The translations under genes and the position numbers were made by a program. The notes beneath the pieces are model-generated. The model did no database searches. It saw only the letters and a list, made by a program, of their open reading frames with translations, and had not been told where the DNA came from. From assembly GCA_038213135.1 (NCBI GenBank), contig JBBQTQ010000073.1:1-14380 (forward strand): a DNA stretch of 14,380 bases, given 5' to 3'. Below are positions 13,121 to 14,380 of this stretch, one piece after another (the stretch's first letter is position 1; each line of letters starts with the position of its first letter). The stretch comes from JBBQTQ01 sp038213135. Lineage in GTDB: Bacteria > Actinomycetota > Thermoleophilia > Gaiellales > Gaiellaceae.

Positions 13121-13309
13121 GTGAAGGGAGCCTCGCTCCGCGCGCTTCCCGTCGTCAACAAGGCGGCTGACCTCGCGCCGATGACGACGGCTTGCTGCAA
13201 CGCGTGCCGAACCTGCGTCACCAGCAACGTCCTTGCCTTCGGGATCGCCGGGTTGGCAGCCGCAGGCACAGCTATCGGCCGCTTCACTCGGCGTTTCGCC
13301 AAGCCTTAG
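13121..13309 (+). CDS. 62-aa Cys-cluster single-pass membrane protein, unknown function
   Basis: I do not recognise this protein. It has a short basic/hydrophobic N-terminus, then the cluster TTACCNACRTC (residues 22-32; Cys25, 26, 29 and 32, a CC-x2-C-x2-C pattern), then one hydrophobic helix at about 36-53 rich in Ala and Gly, and a basic tail ending RRFAKP. The tail predicts the C-terminus in the cytosol, which would put the Cys cluster on the outside; an N-in orientation cannot be excluded. The cluster could bind Zn or an Fe-S centre, form disulfides, or be modified. The GTG start has a -10 hexamer 6 nt upstream. Its TAG interlocks with the TAA of the 86-aa gene on the other strand. The length and the promoter argue that it is real. 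Confidence 0.65.
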   Translation: MKGASLRALPVVNKAADLAPMTTACCNACRTCVTSNVLAFGIAGLAAAGTAIGRFTRRFAKP

Positions 13310-13566
13310 GGGCTGAGGCGCCGCCGCAGCTCGGCGACGAGTGGCGGCCGCGGCTCGTAGCCGGCGAGAGTGAGCGCCGCCTCGAGGTCCGCGATCAGGG
13401 CGTCGCGGAACTCGAGGTCGGCCTCGGCGCGTGCGACGATCTCGTCGAGTCCGCGCCGGGCGGCAGGAAGCTCCTGCGCGGCGCGCACCCACGCAGCTGG
13501 AGCCGGCGGCAGCAGCCCGAGCAGATAGCCCAGGCGCTCCTCGTCGTATCCGTTCGTGCGCGTCAT
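13306..13566 (-). CDS. 86-aa helical protein coupled to the sigma factor, unknown
   Basis: The acidic, Ala/Leu-rich small protein is predicted to be all-helical, with a GYLLGLLPPAPAAWVRAAQELP segment (about residues 13-34; Pro-Pro turn then amphipathic helix) and a C-terminal PPLVAELRRRL helix. There is no membrane segment and no cysteine, so it is not a classical membrane or zinc anti-sigma factor. Its ATG overlaps the sigma stop as ATGA (13563-13566), so it is translated with the sigma factor. It could modulate the sigma factor or be a downstream passenger. No family is recognised. Confidence 0.7.
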   Translation of the reverse strand: MTRTNGYDEERLGYLLGLLPPAPAAWVRAAQELPAARRGLDEIVARAEADLEFRDALIADLEAALTLAGYEPRPPLVAELRRRLSP

Positions 13567-14123
13567 CGCCCGACCTCAAGACGCCCAGGCGGCCTGGTTT
13601 CTTCCCCGAGAACCTCGCGGAGGCGGCCGAGGCAGCGGGAGATGCGGCTCGCGATCGTCCCGGCAGGCAGGCCCAGCTCCTCGCCGATCGTGCGATAGCT
13701 CTCGTCGCGGGCGAAGAAGCGGTCGAGGATCTCCTGGCAGTTGTCCGACAGCCCGCCCAGCGCGTCGTGCACCGCGAACGCATCGTGGAGCTCCGCGATC
13801 GCCGTCTCTGTCTCTGGGTCGAGGAGCTCGGCTGAGGGCTCCTCGCGGGAGCCCGCGGCGAGCTTGTCGAGGCAGAGCCGACGCGTCAGCTGGGCGATCC
13901 AGGGCCGGACGGACGCGTCGTCGCGCAGCGAATCGAGGCGGGCGTAGACCCGTGCGAACACCTCCTGGAAGACATCCTCGGCGTCGTGCTCGCGCAGCCG
14001 GAAGCCGCGGAGTGCGATCGCGTAGACGTAGCGCGAGAAGCGCTCGACGAGCTCGTTCCACGCCGCCGTCTCGCCCGCCCGGCAGCGCCGGACGAGCTGC
14101 GCATCTGTCAGCTCCGTCGTCAT
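13563..14123 (-). CDS. ECF-type RNA polymerase sigma factor
   Basis: The 186-aa protein shows sigma-70 region 2 over about residues 21-88. The DAEDVFQEVFARVYARLDS segment (47-65) is the core-binding helix with its typical Asp-Glu-Val-Phe. Region 4 is at about 120-172 and ends in the helix-turn-helix SYRTIGEELGLPAGTIASRISRCLGRLRE (142-170), which would read the -35 element. No region 1.1 or 3 is present, as is usual for ECF sigmas. The ATG shares one base with the TGA of the upstream cyclodeaminase-like gene (TGATG), so expression is likely coupled. A dedicated anti-sigma factor is not visible; the 86-aa protein downstream is the only candidate. Its cue and regulon are unknown. Confidence 0.92.
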   Translation of the reverse strand: MTTELTDAQLVRRCRAGETAAWNELVERFSRYVYAIALRGFRLREHDAEDVFQEVFARVYARLDSLRDDASVRPWIAQLTRRLCLDKLAAGSREEPSAELLDPETETAIAELHDAFAVHDALGGLSDNCQEILDRFFARDESYRTIGEELGLPAGTIASRISRCLGRLREVLGEETRPPGRLEVGR

Positions 14124-14380
14124 CAGGGCCCCGCGTCGAGCGCGCGGCGGGCGGCGGCCTCTGCCCGCTCCTCCTGGAGGCGCACCGCCAGCAGACGCGG
14201 GTCGTCGGCGGTGATGCCCAGGTTCAGCGCCACGAGGTTCGCCGCCGAGCGCGCGGCGGCGGCCGCGAGCACGGCCGCGGCCGCGGCATCGCCCCGGTAC
14301 GTGCCTTCGCCGAGCTCGGTAGTGAGGGCGGCGAGCTCGGCGACGTCGCAGGCGGTCCGTGCGATCTCCTGCGGAACCTC
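14123..14380 (-). CDS. Cyclodeaminase/cyclohydrolase family protein (FtcD_C-like), C-terminal part, cut by window edge
   Basis: The last 85 residues of a minus-strand frame run off the right edge and end at TGA (14123-14125). The segment begins EVPQEIARTACDVAELAAL and includes YRGDAAAAAVLAAAA followed by ANLVALNLG, the conserved helices and GD/S-D-A turn of the formimidoyl-THF cyclodeaminase/methenyl-THF cyclohydrolase fold. It closes with an Arg/Glu/Ala-rich helix. Only about half of the usual domain is present, and the likely active-site residues lie off the window, so the family call is moderate. It would process 5-formimino-THF made by the formimidoyltransferase at the left end. Its stop overlaps the sigma ATG by one base. 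Confidence 0.6.
   Translation of the reverse strand, partial: EVPQEIARTACDVAELAALTTELGEGTYRGDAAAAAVLAAAAARSAANLVALNLGITADDPRLLAVRLQEERAEAAARRALDAGP

Noticed and set aside
1..14380. CRISPR array, insertion sequences, integrase or attachment site at the tRNA
   Set aside because: No regularly spaced repeats, no transposase or integrase-like protein, and no duplicated tRNA 3' end was seen next to tRNA-Gln.

Overview
The window reads as chromosome of a high-GC actinobacterium, most likely of the class Thermoleophilia (Gaiellales/Solirubrobacterales type). The basis is the GC-rich codon use, the protein families present, and a recurring promoter layout: a TANNNT -10 hexamer 6-7 nt before the start codon, which implies leaderless mRNAs. 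The class is an inference; no rRNA or marker gene is present. No insertion sequence, phage gene, CRISPR array or integrase was seen, so this looks like ordinary, densely packed chromosome.

Layout. 1-215 is non-coding with a strong palindrome. 216-1653 (minus strand) holds a small membrane protein and glutamate formimidoyltransferase. A symmetric promoter at 1659-1665 fires away from the latter into a uracil-DNA glycosylase-like gene (1707-2315), followed by two ABC exporter half-subunits (2325-4100 and 4279-6084). Their defects are complementary: one lacks the catalytic Glu, the other has a degenerate signature, as in heterodimeric exporters with one degenerate ATP site. A cupin (minus) and an HD-domain protein (plus) diverge from a compact promoter pair near 6504-6520. 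Then come a secreted beta-helix protein (7470-8753), tRNA-Gln(CTG) (8816-8886), and a tightly overlapping trio of methyltransferase, amidohydrolase and Rieske protein (9006-11217). An MFS transporter fused to a cyclic-nucleotide-binding domain is on the minus strand (11214-12914).

Right end. The 12915-13120 intergenic region holds a palindrome, a five-codon ORF with an unusually strong ribosome-binding site, and a terminator-like hairpin. It leads into a 62-aa protein with a CCxxCxxC cluster and one membrane helix (13121-13309). The last three minus-strand genes are translationally coupled: an edge-truncated cyclodeaminase-type protein, an ECF sigma factor, and an 86-aa unknown. The formimidoyltransferase at the left end and the cyclodeaminase-like gene at the right end would be successive steps in formiminoglutamate/folate metabolism, here about 12.5 kb apart.

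Most unusual points: all three convergent gene pairs overlap by exactly 4 bp through interlocked stop codons (CTAG, CTAG, TTAG); the leaderless architecture is repeated; the small cysteine-cluster membrane protein has a leader-ORF/hairpin region upstream; and the HD-domain protein has Cys in place of the signature Asp. No whole novel defence or biosynthetic system was recognised.
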